Shown: positions 1 to 8,861 of the stretch, one piece after another
How positions within the stretch are numbered: position 1 is the first letter of the stretch
Layout of the letters: every line of letters begins with the position of its first letter
Assembly: GCA_964641965.1 (NCBI GenBank)
Contig: CAZXLD010000008.1
Location: forward strand, 52,855-116,854
Origin: JAJDFU01 sp964641965
GTDB lineage: Bacteria; Bacteroidota; Bacteroidia; Chitinophagales; Saprospiraceae
Length of the DNA: 64,000 bases
Reading direction: 5' to 3'
The notes under the pieces: model-generated
The model's database searches: none
What the model was told of the DNA's origin: nothing
The model's input: the letters and a program-made list of their open reading frames with translations, nothing else
Made by a program: the position numbers and the translations under genes

Positions 1-321
1 ACTGAATTCGGAGAAGAATTGCTCACGCGTGTCTGTAATGGTGAAGAGGCATTGTTGGAGCGGATCAAACCTTCGCTCCAGAATTGGGATTCGGAGCGCG
101 TAGCCGTAATCGATATGATTTTATTGAAAATGGCACTGTGTGAACTTACTGGCTTCCAAACCATACCCACCAAAGTAACCCTGAACGAATTCGTTGAGAT
201 CAGTAAAATGTACAGTACAGATAAAAGCAAGGATTTTATAAACGGTATTCTGGATCGTCTCATGAAACAACTGGAGGAGGAAGGTAAGATCAAAAAGGAT
301 ACCGGTGGAATGCGAGAGTAG
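1..321 (+). CDS. nusB: Transcription antitermination protein NusB (C-terminal part)
   Basis: The reading frame is open at the left edge, so only the last 106 codons are present. The all-helical sequence has the NusB C-terminal half: a stretch ending in IDMILLKMALCEL, then the conserved turn leading into TLNEFVEISKMYSTDKSKDFINGILD, the part of NusB that packs helices around the RNA/NusE-binding surface. NusB acts with NusE (S10) on boxA RNA in rRNA antitermination. The short charged tail (EEEGKIKKDTGG) is variable in the family. The family is clear from the C-terminal motif; the true start is outside the window. Confidence 0.9.
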   Translation, partial: TEFGEELLTRVCNGEEALLERIKPSLQNWDSERVAVIDMILLKMALCELTGFQTIPTKVTLNEFVEISKMYSTDKSKDFINGILDRLMKQLEEEGKIKKDTGGMRE

Positions 322-637
322 GAGGAATTGGATATTTATTGGCTGCGCGATATTGAGCTCTTAACATTTGTGCTGGATGTTCGCTTTACTGATCCGCCCT
401 GTGTGATACTGGCGCGATTCTGGATACTTGTTTCTCGATAGATGATTCTCTGTATTCAGTATTTACCACTTGCCATATGGGATTTACAAATTGAATAGAT
501 TCGAGCATTGGCAATTGAAAATTCCAAATCAACACTTCACATTTACAACCAGGCACTTTGATTCAGGTATCAGGTAGGATTCCTTTTACCTACCTTTACC
601 ACCTTCCGGTCGCGTTTTCAATTGCTATATTTACGCT
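322..637. other. Intergenic region before guaA, no gene seen
   Basis: About 316 bases with no convincing reading frame on either strand; the minus-strand frame overlapping its end is a shadow of guaA. It contains short AT-rich runs and a candidate -7 promoter element at its right end. I see no tRNA, hairpin terminator or riboswitch; no purine-riboswitch core was recognised although guaA follows. Confidence 0.5.
626..633 (+). promoter_or_regulatory. Candidate -7 element of guaA promoter
   Basis: TATATTTA matches the Bacteroidota -7 consensus TAnnTTTG in seven of eight positions and ends only 4 nt before the guaA ATG at 638. No clear -33 TTG is seen at the usual distance. If used, transcription would begin at or within a base or two of the start codon (leaderless mRNA). 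Confidence 0.4.
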
Positions 638-2179
638 ATGAAGGAGAAGATTGTCATCCTTGACTTTGGATCGCAGTATACACAGTTGATTGCCCGAAGA
701 ATACGGGAATTGAATGTGTTTAGCGAGATTATCCCATTTAATCATCCGGTAGGGTTGGACGATTCCGTGAAAGGGGTAATTCTCTCCGGATCTCCCTTTT
801 CGGTGACAGAAGCCAATGCCTTGCAGGTCGATCTCGCTCCTTTCATTGGTCAAAAGCCGGTACTTGGTATCTGCTATGGGGCCCAATACATAGCTCAACA
901 ATACGGAGGGCAGGTAGAACCTTCTGCTCGCCGGGAATATGGAAAAGCGAATTTGGTGGCTTTTGATCAAGGGGATCCGCTCTTTCAGGCTATTCCGGCG
1001 GATTCTCAGGTATGGATGTCGCATGGAGACACCATTATGCAGATCCCGGATGACTTTGCTACTATTGCTTCCACGGCTTCTATTGATGTGGCTGCATTCA
1101 AAGCTAATTCCGGACAGTTCAAACAGCCTGTCTATTGCCTTCAGTTTCATCCAGAGGTCACCCATAGTGTGCACGGCCTGCAATTGCTTCAAAACTTTGT
1201 CCGGGAAATTGCCGGCTGCGAAGGAGAATGGACGCCCGCTTCTTTTGTGGAAGAAACAGTAGCCGGCTTAAAAGAGCAGATCGGTTCGGAACACGTACTT
1301 ATGGGGCTTAGCGGCGGAGTGGATTCAACGGTTGCCGCGATGTTGCTTCAACAAGCTGTTGGCGATCAGCTGACCTGCTTCTTCATTGATAATGGACTTC
1401 TTCGGAAGGCTGAATATCAGGAAGTGTTGACTTCGTACAATGGATTAGGACTTAAGGTGGTTGGGATTGATGCAAGAGAACGGTTTTGGAATGACCTGCA
1501 AGCGGTAACCGACCCCGAGCAAAAGAGGAAAGTCATTGGCAAGGCCTTTATCGACGTATTTGAAGAAGAAGCCCAACGGCTGGAGGGGGTTGAGTGGCTC
1601 GGGCAGGGAACTATCTACCCAGACGTGATCGAAAGCGTATCAGTTCACGGTCCCTCCGTCACTATTAAGTCGCATCACAATGTTGGCGGTTTACCGGAAG
1701 CGCTCAAGCTAAAGATCGTGGAGCCGCTTCGTTTGTTATTCAAGGATGAAGTCCGTCGGGTTGGAAACGAATTATCCATTCCGGATGGCATCTTGCAACG
1801 GCACCCGTTTCCAGGGCCTGGCCTCGCCGTCCGAATTTTAGGAGAGGTGACTCCTGATAAAGTAGCCTTATTGCAAGAAGCAGATGCTATATTTATACGA
1901 CTGCTCCGAAAACACGGCCTGTATGATCAGGTCTGGCAGGCTGGGGTCGTATTATTACCGATTCAATCGGTTGGGGTAATGGGAGATGAACGCACCTACG
2001 AACAGGCAGTTGTACTAAGGGCTGTTAATTCGCTGGATGGAATGACAGCCGAGTGGAGTCGCTTACCGCATGATTTTCTGGCTGAAGTATCCAGTGAGAT
2101 CATTAACAATGTAAAAGGTATTAACCGAGTCGTATATGATATCAGTACTAAGCCTCCCTCAACCATTGAATGGGAGTAG
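638..2179 (+). CDS. guaA: GMP synthase (glutamine-hydrolysing)
   Basis: Converts XMP to GMP with ATP and glutamine, the last step of de novo guanine nucleotide synthesis, in the cytosol. The 513 residues match the usual length. The N-terminal class I glutamine amidotransferase has the nucleophile elbow GICYG with Cys79 and the FHPEVTHS histidine/glutamate pair near residue 170. The ATP pyrophosphatase domain begins near 220 with the PP-loop GLSGGVDSTVAA. The C-terminal dimerisation domain ends with the conserved KPPSTIEWE. The start codon follows a -7-like element by 4 nt. The next gene starts inside or at the end of this one, so they are probably co-transcribed. Confidence 0.97.
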   Translation: MKEKIVILDFGSQYTQLIARRIRELNVFSEIIPFNHPVGLDDSVKGVILSGSPFSVTEANALQVDLAPFIGQKPVLGICYGAQYIAQQYGGQVEPSARREYGKANLVAFDQGDPLFQAIPADSQVWMSHGDTIMQIPDDFATIASTASIDVAAFKANSGQFKQPVYCLQFHPEVTHSVHGLQLLQNFVREIAGCEGEWTPASFVEETVAGLKEQIGSEHVLMGLSGGVDSTVAAMLLQQAVGDQLTCFFIDNGLLRKAEYQEVLTSYNGLGLKVVGIDARERFWNDLQAVTDPEQKRKVIGKAFIDVFEEEAQRLEGVEWLGQGTIYPDVIESVSVHGPSVTIKSHHNVGGLPEALKLKIVEPLRLLFKDEVRRVGNELSIPDGILQRHPFPGPGLAVRILGEVTPDKVALLQEADAIFIRLLRKHGLYDQVWQAGVVLLPIQSVGVMGDERTYEQAVVLRAVNSLDGMTAEWSRLPHDFLAEVSSEIINNVKGINRVVYDISTKPPSTIEWE

Positions 2180-3608
2180 GACGATCTGGATTAAATTACT
2201 ACCGGTTGTCTTTTTAATTTTCAGTTCTTGTGAACTGTTCAAAAAAGCACAGACCACGCCGGATACGCCGGATGATGAAAACATGGACATCATCGAAGGG
2301 CGGCGTGTATATGATCCGGACCTGGGACAATGGGTTGTGATTCAAGACTTGCCTACCGAGAAAATCGATACCATCAAGTGGGTCGATATCCCAAAAGAAC
2401 AAAGTCCCCCTATTACTTCCATCACCATTGAGCCCGGTGATGAAGGCTCTCGCCTGCTTAAAGAAGGAGCCATGGGGAGTAAGTTTTTCAGTCGCTACAA
2501 TGTGTCTCTGCTTTTACCCTTTCTGGCCAAGGACTACAGCTCGATCACGGGTAATATCAATCCGAATTCTTTTTGGGCACTGCATTACTATTGCGGGGTT
2601 CAAATGGCTTTGGAGGCGTTGAAAAATGAACAGATCAGCTTAGAGTTATCCGTTTTTGATTCCCAGGGGGATGTGGGTGCAGTGGGGCGAATGCTGGGTT
2701 CCCAAAATCAGCTGAAGGAATCCCATTTAATCATTGGGCCCTACCGCCGTGATAACGTTAAGCAAGTGGCTGAATTTGCCAAGCAAAATGACATCACCTT
2801 TGTGTCTCCTTACAGCGGCACCTCCAACCTGAGTACCGATAACCCCAATTACATTCAGGTGAGTCCTACCTTGCAGACCCATTGTAGATCTTTGGTAAAT
2901 CGAGCTAAAAAGCGTTTTCGTACCCAACAAATTGTATTGGTCTGTCAGGACAATCCAGCTGAGCGCTCCTGGTTGAAGTATTGCCAGGAAGAGCACTTCC
3001 TAATGGAGGGTTCAGACCGAGTGCCTCCGCTAAAACAGTATATTATCCCGGCTACTTCGGCAGATTTTCCAGCCCTGCAATTTGATTCCTTATTTGCTTC
3101 GAATGACAGTGTTGCGATCATTGTGCCTTCCTGGTCAGAACCCTTTGTGTATAATCTGTTGCGGAAAGCAGACCTGGCCAAGTCGTTTGAGCTCTACCTG
3201 GAGATCTACGGACTCCCACAGTGGATGTTTTTTGAGCAAATGGATTACAACTATTACGAGAAACTCAACGTATTTGTCACCAGCAACTTTTTCCTGGACC
3301 CCAATGATCGAACCATCCGTACGTTCAAGGAACGATACATCAATAAATTTGGCATTACTCCACGCACGGAATCGTATTTGGGGTATGATGTTACATTGTT
3401 TTTTGGCCGGATGCTTCACAAGCATGGAACCAAATTCCAATATTCCCTGGAGCAGGAGAAAGTATCCATGTTGCATACCCGTTTTGAGTTCTTCCCTCAG
3501 GTAGAAGGGCAGTCCGAATACTATTCCCCACAGATAGACCAGTTTGAGAATAAGTATGTGCACATCCTTGAATTCAAGGATTTCTTGTTCCAGCCGGTGA
3601 AACCATAG
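2136..3608 (+). CDS. Lipoprotein with periplasmic-binding (type 1) fold
   Basis: Up to 490 residues. The start has a hydrophobic segment ending in FSSC, a plausible lipoprotein signal, so it should be anchored in the periplasm or outer membrane. From about residue 115 on it resembles the Peripla_BP_6/LpoA-type fold: VSLLLPF, then SFWALHYYCGVQMALEAL, then LIIGPYRRDNVKQVAEFA, FVSPYSGTSNLS and later YLGYDVTLFFGRML. Such proteins bind amino acids or act as cell-wall synthase partners; which applies here is not visible. With ATG 2136 the gene overlaps guaA by 44 bases; TTG at 2166 would give a more compact signal peptide and a 14-base overlap. No ABC permease or ATPase genes are adjacent, which argues against a simple transport role. 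Confidence 0.75.
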   Translation: MISVLSLPQPLNGSRTIWIKLLPVVFLIFSSCELFKKAQTTPDTPDDENMDIIEGRRVYDPDLGQWVVIQDLPTEKIDTIKWVDIPKEQSPPITSITIEPGDEGSRLLKEGAMGSKFFSRYNVSLLLPFLAKDYSSITGNINPNSFWALHYYCGVQMALEALKNEQISLELSVFDSQGDVGAVGRMLGSQNQLKESHLIIGPYRRDNVKQVAEFAKQNDITFVSPYSGTSNLSTDNPNYIQVSPTLQTHCRSLVNRAKKRFRTQQIVLVCQDNPAERSWLKYCQEEHFLMEGSDRVPPLKQYIIPATSADFPALQFDSLFASNDSVAIIVPSWSEPFVYNLLRKADLAKSFELYLEIYGLPQWMFFEQMDYNYYEKLNVFVTSNFFLDPNDRTIRTFKERYINKFGITPRTESYLGYDVTLFFGRMLHKHGTKFQYSLEQEKVSMLHTRFEFFPQVEGQSEYYSPQIDQFENKYVHILEFKDFLFQPVKP

Positions 3609-3628
3609 TTCATAAGTCGAGCTTTTCT

Positions 3629-4999
3629 ATGTCAACAACCCAGCTTGAAAGCATTAACCCCTATTCCGGAGAAATTGTAAGAACCTTTACCGCTTGGTCG
3701 GATGGTGAAGTAGAAGACCACATTCGCCAATCCGAAACTGCCTTCCAGGCCTGGAAAAAACTACCCGTAGATGAGCGCGCGGCCTTTATTCGCCAGTTGG
3801 CCAACCTACTGACCCTGGATCGGGAAACCTTTGCGGGGATCATTACCAATGAAATGGGGAAACCCATAGCTCAATCCCGGGCCGAAATCGATAAATGCGT
3901 TTGGCTTTGTGAATATTATGCGGACCAGGCGGCTGGATTGCTCCGCGTTCAGGAAAAGGAACTGGATGGGAAAAAGGCTTGGATTCGGCCTGAACCTATG
4001 GGCGGGATCTTGGGTATTATGCCCTGGAACTATCCCTTTTGGCAGGTTTTTCGCTTTGCAGTTCCAGCGATCCTGGCAGGGAATACCGCTTTGCTAAAAC
4101 CGGCTCCCAATGTCATGGGATGTGGTGAAGCCATTGCCTTCCTTTTTTCGGAGGCCTTACCCATATCGGATGTTTTTCTGTCTTTTCCGATCGAAGTAGA
4201 CCAGGTAGAATTGCTTATACGAAATCCTTTTGTAAGAGGAGTCGCTTTTACCGGGAGCACTCGAGCAGGAGCAGAGGTTGCTGCCCTGGCTGGTAAATAT
4301 CGAAAGAAAACCATATTGGAATTGGGAGGTAGCGACCCCTTCCTGGTGCTGGCGGATGCGGATCTGGAAGCTGCTGCTATGGGAGCGATTAATTCCCGCT
4401 TGGGAAATAACGGACAAGCTTGTATCGCAGCCAAACGGTTTATCGTGGATCAGCAGGTTTATGAACCCTTTTTAAATCATTTGGTGAACGAGCTGCAGCA
4501 TTGGAACCTCGGCAATCCCTGGGAAGAAACTACCACTTTGAGTACCCTGGCCCGGGAGGACCTCAAGGAGCTATTATTGAGCCAGGTGGAGCAATCTATC
4601 GAAAAAGGAGCCTACGTGTACTACAATGGCAATTCAGGGCCAAGCCCTGCCTACGGGGTAGCTCCTTTGGTATTGACTAAAATTCCGGAATCTGCTCCTG
4701 CCTATTCGGAAGAACTCTTTGGACCGGTCTTTAGTGTGTTTGAAGTAAATGGCGAAGAAGAAGCGGTTGCTTTGGCAAACAGCACGGCATTTGGTTTGGG
4801 GGCTTCCATCTGGACCCAAGATCAGGAGAAGGCCATGCGTATTGCTGCCCGCTTGGAGGTGGGTACGGTAGCGATTAATCAGATGGTGAGTTCAGATCCC
4901 CGGCTTCCATTCGGAGGGACCAAAGATTCGGGTTACGGTCGCGAACTTGGGCCGGAGGGGGTGATGGAGTGGGTGAACCTGAAAACGGTAATCGCTTGA
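3629..4999 (+). CDS. NAD(P)-dependent succinate-semialdehyde dehydrogenase-type aldehyde dehydrogenase
   Basis: Oxidises an aldehyde, probably succinate semialdehyde, to the acid with NAD(P)+. Seen: N-terminal INPYSGE, the cofactor-binding stretch around MPWNYPFWQVFR (PWN motif), GSTRAG, the glutamate motif LELGGSDPF near residue 230 and the catalytic cysteine in GQACIAAKR near residue 264. The C-terminal segment LPFGGTKDSGYGRELG is the family's substrate-end motif. At 456 residues it has the size of the compact GabD/Sad subgroup. It starts 20 bases after the previous stop. Substrate identity is inferred from the subgroup only, so no symbol is given. Confidence 0.9.
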   Translation: MSTTQLESINPYSGEIVRTFTAWSDGEVEDHIRQSETAFQAWKKLPVDERAAFIRQLANLLTLDRETFAGIITNEMGKPIAQSRAEIDKCVWLCEYYADQAAGLLRVQEKELDGKKAWIRPEPMGGILGIMPWNYPFWQVFRFAVPAILAGNTALLKPAPNVMGCGEAIAFLFSEALPISDVFLSFPIEVDQVELLIRNPFVRGVAFTGSTRAGAEVAALAGKYRKKTILELGGSDPFLVLADADLEAAAMGAINSRLGNNGQACIAAKRFIVDQQVYEPFLNHLVNELQHWNLGNPWEETTTLSTLAREDLKELLLSQVEQSIEKGAYVYYNGNSGPSPAYGVAPLVLTKIPESAPAYSEELFGPVFSVFEVNGEEEAVALANSTAFGLGASIWTQDQEKAMRIAARLEVGTVAINQMVSSDPRLPFGGTKDSGYGRELGPEGVMEWVNLKTVIA

Positions 5000-5009
5000 G
5001 CCGGTATAC

Positions 5010-5081
5010 GGTGGACGGTGCACGGTGAACGGTAGACGATACACGGTAGCCGGTAGGCGGCGAATGGTAGGCGGTAGTTTT
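5010..5081 (+). repeat. Degenerate ACGGT tandem repeat
   Basis: A run of 8-9 base units built on ACGGT (acggtggacggtgcacggtg and variants such as gccggtaggcgg) directly after the dehydrogenase stop. The unit phase drifts, so it is a decayed microsatellite-like array and not a CRISPR. The same motif in opposite orientation lies just upstream of smc (31340-31385). Confidence 0.6.
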
Positions 5082-5159
5082 TAATTAACTTGTTGGCTTG
5101 TATCCGGGTGTCTACTGTAGAAGAGACCATCTTTTACCATCTTCCAAATACCTTACGGT

Positions 5160-5804
5160 ATGACTGAACAGCGGGAAGCACGTATTCGGGCCATCGCAGC
5201 TAAGCGACAATTCGATCTGACTGTCGTATTAGAAAATGTACATGACCCGCACAACATCAGCGCGGTGTTGCGATCCTGCGATGCGATTGGATTAACCGAG
5301 ATTTATGTACTGTACTCTGAAGAAGGCCTCCACGATAAACGGCGGTTGAAGTTGGGGAAGAAAACCTCAGGAGGCGCTTCGAAATGGGTACAGATCCACT
5401 TTTTTACGGAGACAAAAGCTTGTTTTGAAACCGTTCGGGAGAAGTATAGTCGCATATGGGCCACCCATCTGGGGACGGAAGCCACTCCTTTGTATGACAT
5501 GGACTTCACAGCAGGAAATACGGCCTTGGTATTCGGGAATGAGCACGAAGGGGTGGGAGAGGAGGTATTGACCTATTGTACGGGTAATTTGGTAATTCCG
5601 ATCCTGGGCATGGCCGGGAGCTTGAATATTTCGGTTGCTTGTGCAGTCACTTTGTTTGAAGCCATGCGGCAGAAGCAATTGGCAGGCCATTACGACGAAC
5701 AGAATCCCGCTTCATCAGAACATCTACAAGCCTTGACGGAGAAGTACCTGGAATTAGCTGAAGAGCGACCGCCCAAGTATGTGTACCCGAAGACGGGAAA
5801 GTAA
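5160..5804 (+). CDS. trmH: tRNA (guanosine(18)-2'-O)-methyltransferase, TrmH type
   Basis: SPOUT-class RNA methyltransferase, expected to 2'-O-methylate G18 in the D-loop of tRNA using S-adenosylmethionine. All three SPOUT motifs are visible: motif 1 VLENVHDPHNISAVLRSCDA near residues 24-43, motif 2 FGNEHEGVGEE near 123-133 and motif 3 IPILGMAGSLNISVACAV near 145-162, the knot that binds SAM. The length, 214 residues, and the motif spelling fit TrmH rather than the longer RlmB. The ATG follows a TACCTTAC box by 3 nt. It is followed by convergent genes. Confidence 0.9.
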   Translation: MTEQREARIRAIAAKRQFDLTVVLENVHDPHNISAVLRSCDAIGLTEIYVLYSEEGLHDKRRLKLGKKTSGGASKWVQIHFFTETKACFETVREKYSRIWATHLGTEATPLYDMDFTAGNTALVFGNEHEGVGEEVLTYCTGNLVIPILGMAGSLNISVACAVTLFEAMRQKQLAGHYDEQNPASSEHLQALTEKYLELAEERPPKYVYPKTGK

Positions 5805-5872
5805 GTGGTTCCCAAAAGGGGATCAGGGAGTTATCGAATCGTTTCGTTTGGATTAAGCCAAGCGCCTGTCCT

Positions 5873-6298
5873 TCAGAATGATCCCTTTTGGTAAAATGGA
5901 CCAGTGGTTGTCTTGGCTAATATTCCGGCCAGGAGCACCACTAAATACATCCAAAGTAAAATAGATCCCAAAATAACTGCTTGCCTGGAAGTAATTTCTG
6001 GAAAAACAACTGGGTGAAAGGCCACACAAAAAGTGTCGAGTAGCATGCCCGGGATAACCATAAGGACAGCACTTTTCAGGCGCTCAGCATCCTTTAGTTG
6101 AAAGCGGTTAAATACAAACTGTACCATCAAATAAAGGATGGGGATACAGAGCACATAGAACGCCAGCATAACAATTAAGCTATCAGTTTGGAAAAAGTCA
6201 GCTCCCCAAAACCGAAAGATGATGGTACCTATTAACCAAATTACGAAGCCAAAAAGCAAGCTAAAAATGGAATACTTCATTGTTAACCTTTTACGCAT
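5873..6298 (-). CDS. DUF5367-like small integral membrane protein
   Basis: 141 residues with four predicted membrane segments: IFSLLFGFVIWLIGTIIF, a second after TDSLIVMLAFYVLCIPILYL, a third around VLMVIPGMLLDTFCVAF and a fourth at AVILGSILLWMYLVVLLAGIL. The pattern GMLLDTFCVAFHPVVFP resembles the DUF5367 family; function unknown. A second ATG at 6280 (MKYSIF) is as likely a start because it places the first membrane helix at the N-terminus. Last gene of a probable three-gene minus-strand operon with the Crp/Fnr regulator and the 112-residue membrane protein upstream. Confidence 0.7.
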   Translation of the reverse strand: MRKRLTMKYSIFSLLFGFVIWLIGTIIFRFWGADFFQTDSLIVMLAFYVLCIPILYLMVQFVFNRFQLKDAERLKSAVLMVIPGMLLDTFCVAFHPVVFPEITSRQAVILGSILLWMYLVVLLAGILAKTTTGPFYQKGSF

Positions 6299-6337
6299 AA
6301 AAATGGATCACCTTCAGGCTTGGCGCATTGACTTTGG

Positions 6338-6928
6338 TTAAGAATCTCTTTGAGCAAGTCTTTTTTTAATCCGGCTCAGGCTTTCGGGTTGTATGCCCAG
6401 GTAGGTAGCAAGTTGGTATTGCGGTACCCTTTGGATAAGGTCAGGCCTGTTTTGTAGCAGGTTCAGGTAGCGGTCTTCCGGTTTTGATCGAATGAATGTG
6501 GCCAACATTTGTTGGTAATGCCCCACCTCCCGCTCCAGGATCATCCGAGAGATCGATTCCAGTTTTGGGAATTGTTCCATCAAATTTTGCTCGATTTGAA
6601 AGGAAATGGGTACCAACAGGCAATCTTCTATACACTCCAGATAATGATCGGATGGAAGTTGCTGCACGAAGCTGTTCATCGATGCAATAAACTGATTCTC
6701 GGTGTAGAAGTAGGTGATCTTTTCCACCCCATCCACCAGGAAATACATTTTTACGCACCCTTTGATATTGAAATAGGAAACAGTTGATACTTGTCCTTCG
6801 GTGAGCAATAAGGTTCCGTTTGAATATTGTTTTATCGGTACCAGGAAGTGGATAGCCTGTTTTTCTTCCTGGCTCAATTGGATGAATTTACTTAAGTAAG
6901 CTGTTAAAGGATGGATTTCATCTTTCAT
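6338..6928 (-). CDS. Crp/Fnr-family transcriptional regulator
   Basis: 196 residues. The N-terminal half is a cyclic-nucleotide-binding beta-roll (YSNGTLLLTEGQVSTVSYFNIKGCVKMYFL, then an FIASMNSF stretch where CRP has its nucleotide-contact motif). The C-terminus is a short winged-helix whose recognition helix reads YLGIQPESLSRIKKRL. This compact form, typical of Bacteroidota, lacks FNR cysteines and probably lacks the residues for cAMP. Lies between two small membrane-protein genes with gaps of about 40 bases, so they are likely one operon under its control. Ligand and targets are unknown. Confidence 0.88.
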   Translation of the reverse strand: MKDEIHPLTAYLSKFIQLSQEEKQAIHFLVPIKQYSNGTLLLTEGQVSTVSYFNIKGCVKMYFLVDGVEKITYFYTENQFIASMNSFVQQLPSDHYLECIEDCLLVPISFQIEQNLMEQFPKLESISRMILEREVGHYQQMLATFIRSKPEDRYLNLLQNRPDLIQRVPQYQLATYLGIQPESLSRIKKRLAQRDS

Positions 6929-6968
6929 CCTACTAAAAAAGGCAAAAAGTTCAGATTTTGTCCTAAAA

Positions 6969-7307
6969 TTATTCTGAACGAATGTACCCGACCAAAAGGA
7001 ACATAAAGATTGTACTCGGAATTAATCCGATGGTAGTGGTAAAGGCTCCAAAATCATAGGTTTGTGTTAGCAAGCCTCCGAAGGTAGCAACAGCGAAAAC
7101 GCCAGCTGTAAACCCAAAAGCCGCCAATAAAAGGGAAACTCCTCGCTGGGTGGGAGTCAAAAAGGAAGCTCCTACCAATGCTATACCCAGGAGTAAATCC
7201 GGGATCAAAAATTGATTTATTGCGTTGCCTGTTACAATTTGAACCAGCTGCCAGATCAGGGTCAAAGTTCCTATGATAAAAGCAAAAATGCGTGCGATTC
7301 GAATCAT
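6969..7307 (-). CDS. Small four-helix membrane protein, unknown function
   Basis: 112 residues almost wholly hydrophobic, with four likely membrane helices: IARIFAFIIGTLTLIWQLVQIV, LIPDLLLGIALVGASFL, VSLLLAAFGFTAGVFAVATF and a last one around LIPSTIFMFLLVGYI. No catalytic motif is visible. It is the first gene of the group that continues into the Crp/Fnr regulator 40 bases downstream, which suggests co-regulation. I do not recognise a named family. Confidence 0.65.
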   Translation of the reverse strand: MIRIARIFAFIIGTLTLIWQLVQIVTGNAINQFLIPDLLLGIALVGASFLTPTQRGVSLLLAAFGFTAGVFAVATFGGLLTQTYDFGAFTTTIGLIPSTIFMFLLVGYIRSE

Positions 7308-7440
7308 GTGCGTTATTGGTTTGGTATGAAATTGCTGCGGTACTAGTTAGAAATCACTTCATTTTTGCACCCTTGGTTTACGTACTAGTGGACGGTTACC
7401 AGGAAAGCTCGATTCGCTCCAGCCGGCGGGAACCGGAGGA

Positions 7441-8085
7441 TTATCGACTTTTTCCAAATCGCCAACCGAGGTAAATATTTGGTGCCCAGGAGGGAGGCAC
7501 TGCGGGACGCAGGTTATAGGTGATCTCTCCGACGGTTCTGTCGCCTGTGTTGTTTAAAAGGAAAATGAGGTTATAGGAGAATCCAACCCAAAGTCCAGCT
7601 TTTCGAAAAGGAACCAGGTTGTAACCGAGTCCGACACTAGTAAACCAGTTTTGAAACTGATCGTTTGCATTTCCTTCCGGAGCGGGTCCTGTGCCAGCCT
7701 GGGGGCGAACATTCCAGCCTTCATAACCCAATGAGGCAGAGACATAGAAGCCCCGAATATCATTGTCTTTTTTTCGAAACCGATACCAGGTTTCCACGCC
7801 AACGGCATAATCCCAATGTACATTGATTTGATCGCCGTTCTCAAAAAATTGATTGACAGCAAAGTCAGGCAGATCAAAAGCGCCTTCCGAACTTAGACCG
7901 ATGGTCCAGTGCTGGGGAAAATTGTAGTACGCTTTAATCCCATACCCGCTCAGGAAGGGATAAATTGGGTTGATGCCAACCGAAAAATAGCCTTGGTCTC
8001 GAATGAAGGGAGCCTTTGATTCTTGTTGAGCGGAAAGCGGTACAACTGACAGGATCAACAGGGAAAGGAATGCAAATCTTTTCAC
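7441..8085 (-). CDS. Outer-membrane beta-barrel-like secreted protein
   Basis: 214 residues with a signal peptide (KRFAFLSLLILSVVPLSAQQ) and a body of alternating aromatic/polar strands (GYFSVGINPIYPFL, GIKAYYNFPQHWTIGLSSEG, YRFRKK, GFYVSASLGYEGW, GLWVGFSYNLIFLLN) ending in IYLGWRFGKSR. This is the look of an outer-membrane barrel of roughly eight strands. The start codon is GTG at 8085. It lies 65 bases downstream of a Crp/Fnr gene in the same direction, repeating the regulator-plus-envelope-protein pattern of this region. Function unknown. Confidence 0.7.
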   Translation of the reverse strand: MKRFAFLSLLILSVVPLSAQQESKAPFIRDQGYFSVGINPIYPFLSGYGIKAYYNFPQHWTIGLSSEGAFDLPDFAVNQFFENGDQINVHWDYAVGVETWYRFRKKDNDIRGFYVSASLGYEGWNVRPQAGTGPAPEGNANDQFQNWFTSVGLGYNLVPFRKAGLWVGFSYNLIFLLNNTGDRTVGEITYNLRPAVPPSWAPNIYLGWRFGKSR

Positions 8086-8150
8086 GACAAATGGTTTATC
8101 GCCAAATTGTCGGTCTGAAAGGAGAGCCTAGTTCACATTTGTTAAAAAAA

Positions 8151-8735
8151 TCAGGATTGAGCCAGACTTCTGCGAATCCGGCTTAGCGATTGTTGTTTGA
8201 TACCCAGGTAGGAAGCCAGATGCATGAGCGGGATTCGATTGGCCAGATGCGGATAGTCCCTTATGAAGTTTTGGTATTTGGTTGTAGCATCCTGATACAC
8301 CAGATCTGAGCGATTAGCAAGTTTTTCTAACAACATTTTCTCTGTAACCAACCGGACAATCCGGTCCCAATGTCTGATCTCTTGGGATAACGATAGAAAA
8401 TTGTCCCTCGAAATAAGAAGCAATTCACAATCGGTGAGCGCTTCATAATAGCTGCCACAAACCTCCTGATCAGTAAAGGATTCGAGGTGGGCCGCAAATT
8501 GCCCTTCAGACAAAAAATAGCGAGTGATTTCTTCTCCCTGTGCATCGGTTTCGAAGATGCGCAAAACTCCTTCGGTTAAGTAACCAATAAAGTTGCTGAA
8601 TTTACCGGCTTCCAGGAACATTTCGCCTTTTCGTAAGGATCTGGGTTCCAAAATGCATTCTATCCGCTCCCTTTCACTTAACTGCAGGGGACCTACTTCA
8701 GTAAAATAATCCAGTAACGATTTAATATCAGTCAA
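8151..8735 (-). CDS. Crp/Fnr-family transcriptional regulator
   Basis: 194 residues: a cNMP-binding beta-roll (LRKGEMFLEAGKFSNFIGYLTEGVLRIF; FLSEGQFAAHLESF) followed by a winged helix with recognition helix YLGIKQQSLSRIRRSL. The frame has no ATG near the start; TTG at 8735 is the only reasonable start before residue 39. Divergent from the NIPSNAP lipoprotein, with 126 bases between them, and followed by the barrel protein. Paralogue of the regulators at 6338, 10493 and 19868. Effector unknown. Confidence 0.87.
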   Translation of the reverse strand: MTDIKSLLDYFTEVGPLQLSERERIECILEPRSLRKGEMFLEAGKFSNFIGYLTEGVLRIFETDAQGEEITRYFLSEGQFAAHLESFTDQEVCGSYYEALTDCELLLISRDNFLSLSQEIRHWDRIVRLVTEKMLLEKLANRSDLVYQDATTKYQNFIRDYPHLANRIPLMHLASYLGIKQQSLSRIRRSLAQS

Positions 8736-8861
8736 AAGAGGAAATTCATGTGAACCTTAATGCTTTTAAAACAGGTAAAGTCAGGGCTTGTTTTCAAAAC
8801 TGAGCAGGATGAATGTTTCTCCATCCTTTCTTCTATCTTTCCCAAATCATATATCCAATGC

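Noticed and set aside
596..1192. 198-residue open frame antisense to guaA
   Set aside because: Lies entirely opposite the conserved guaA coding frame; no independent protein character.
5010..5081. ACGGT array as a possible CRISPR
   Set aside because: Units of 8-9 bases without spacers and with drifting phase; no cas genes.
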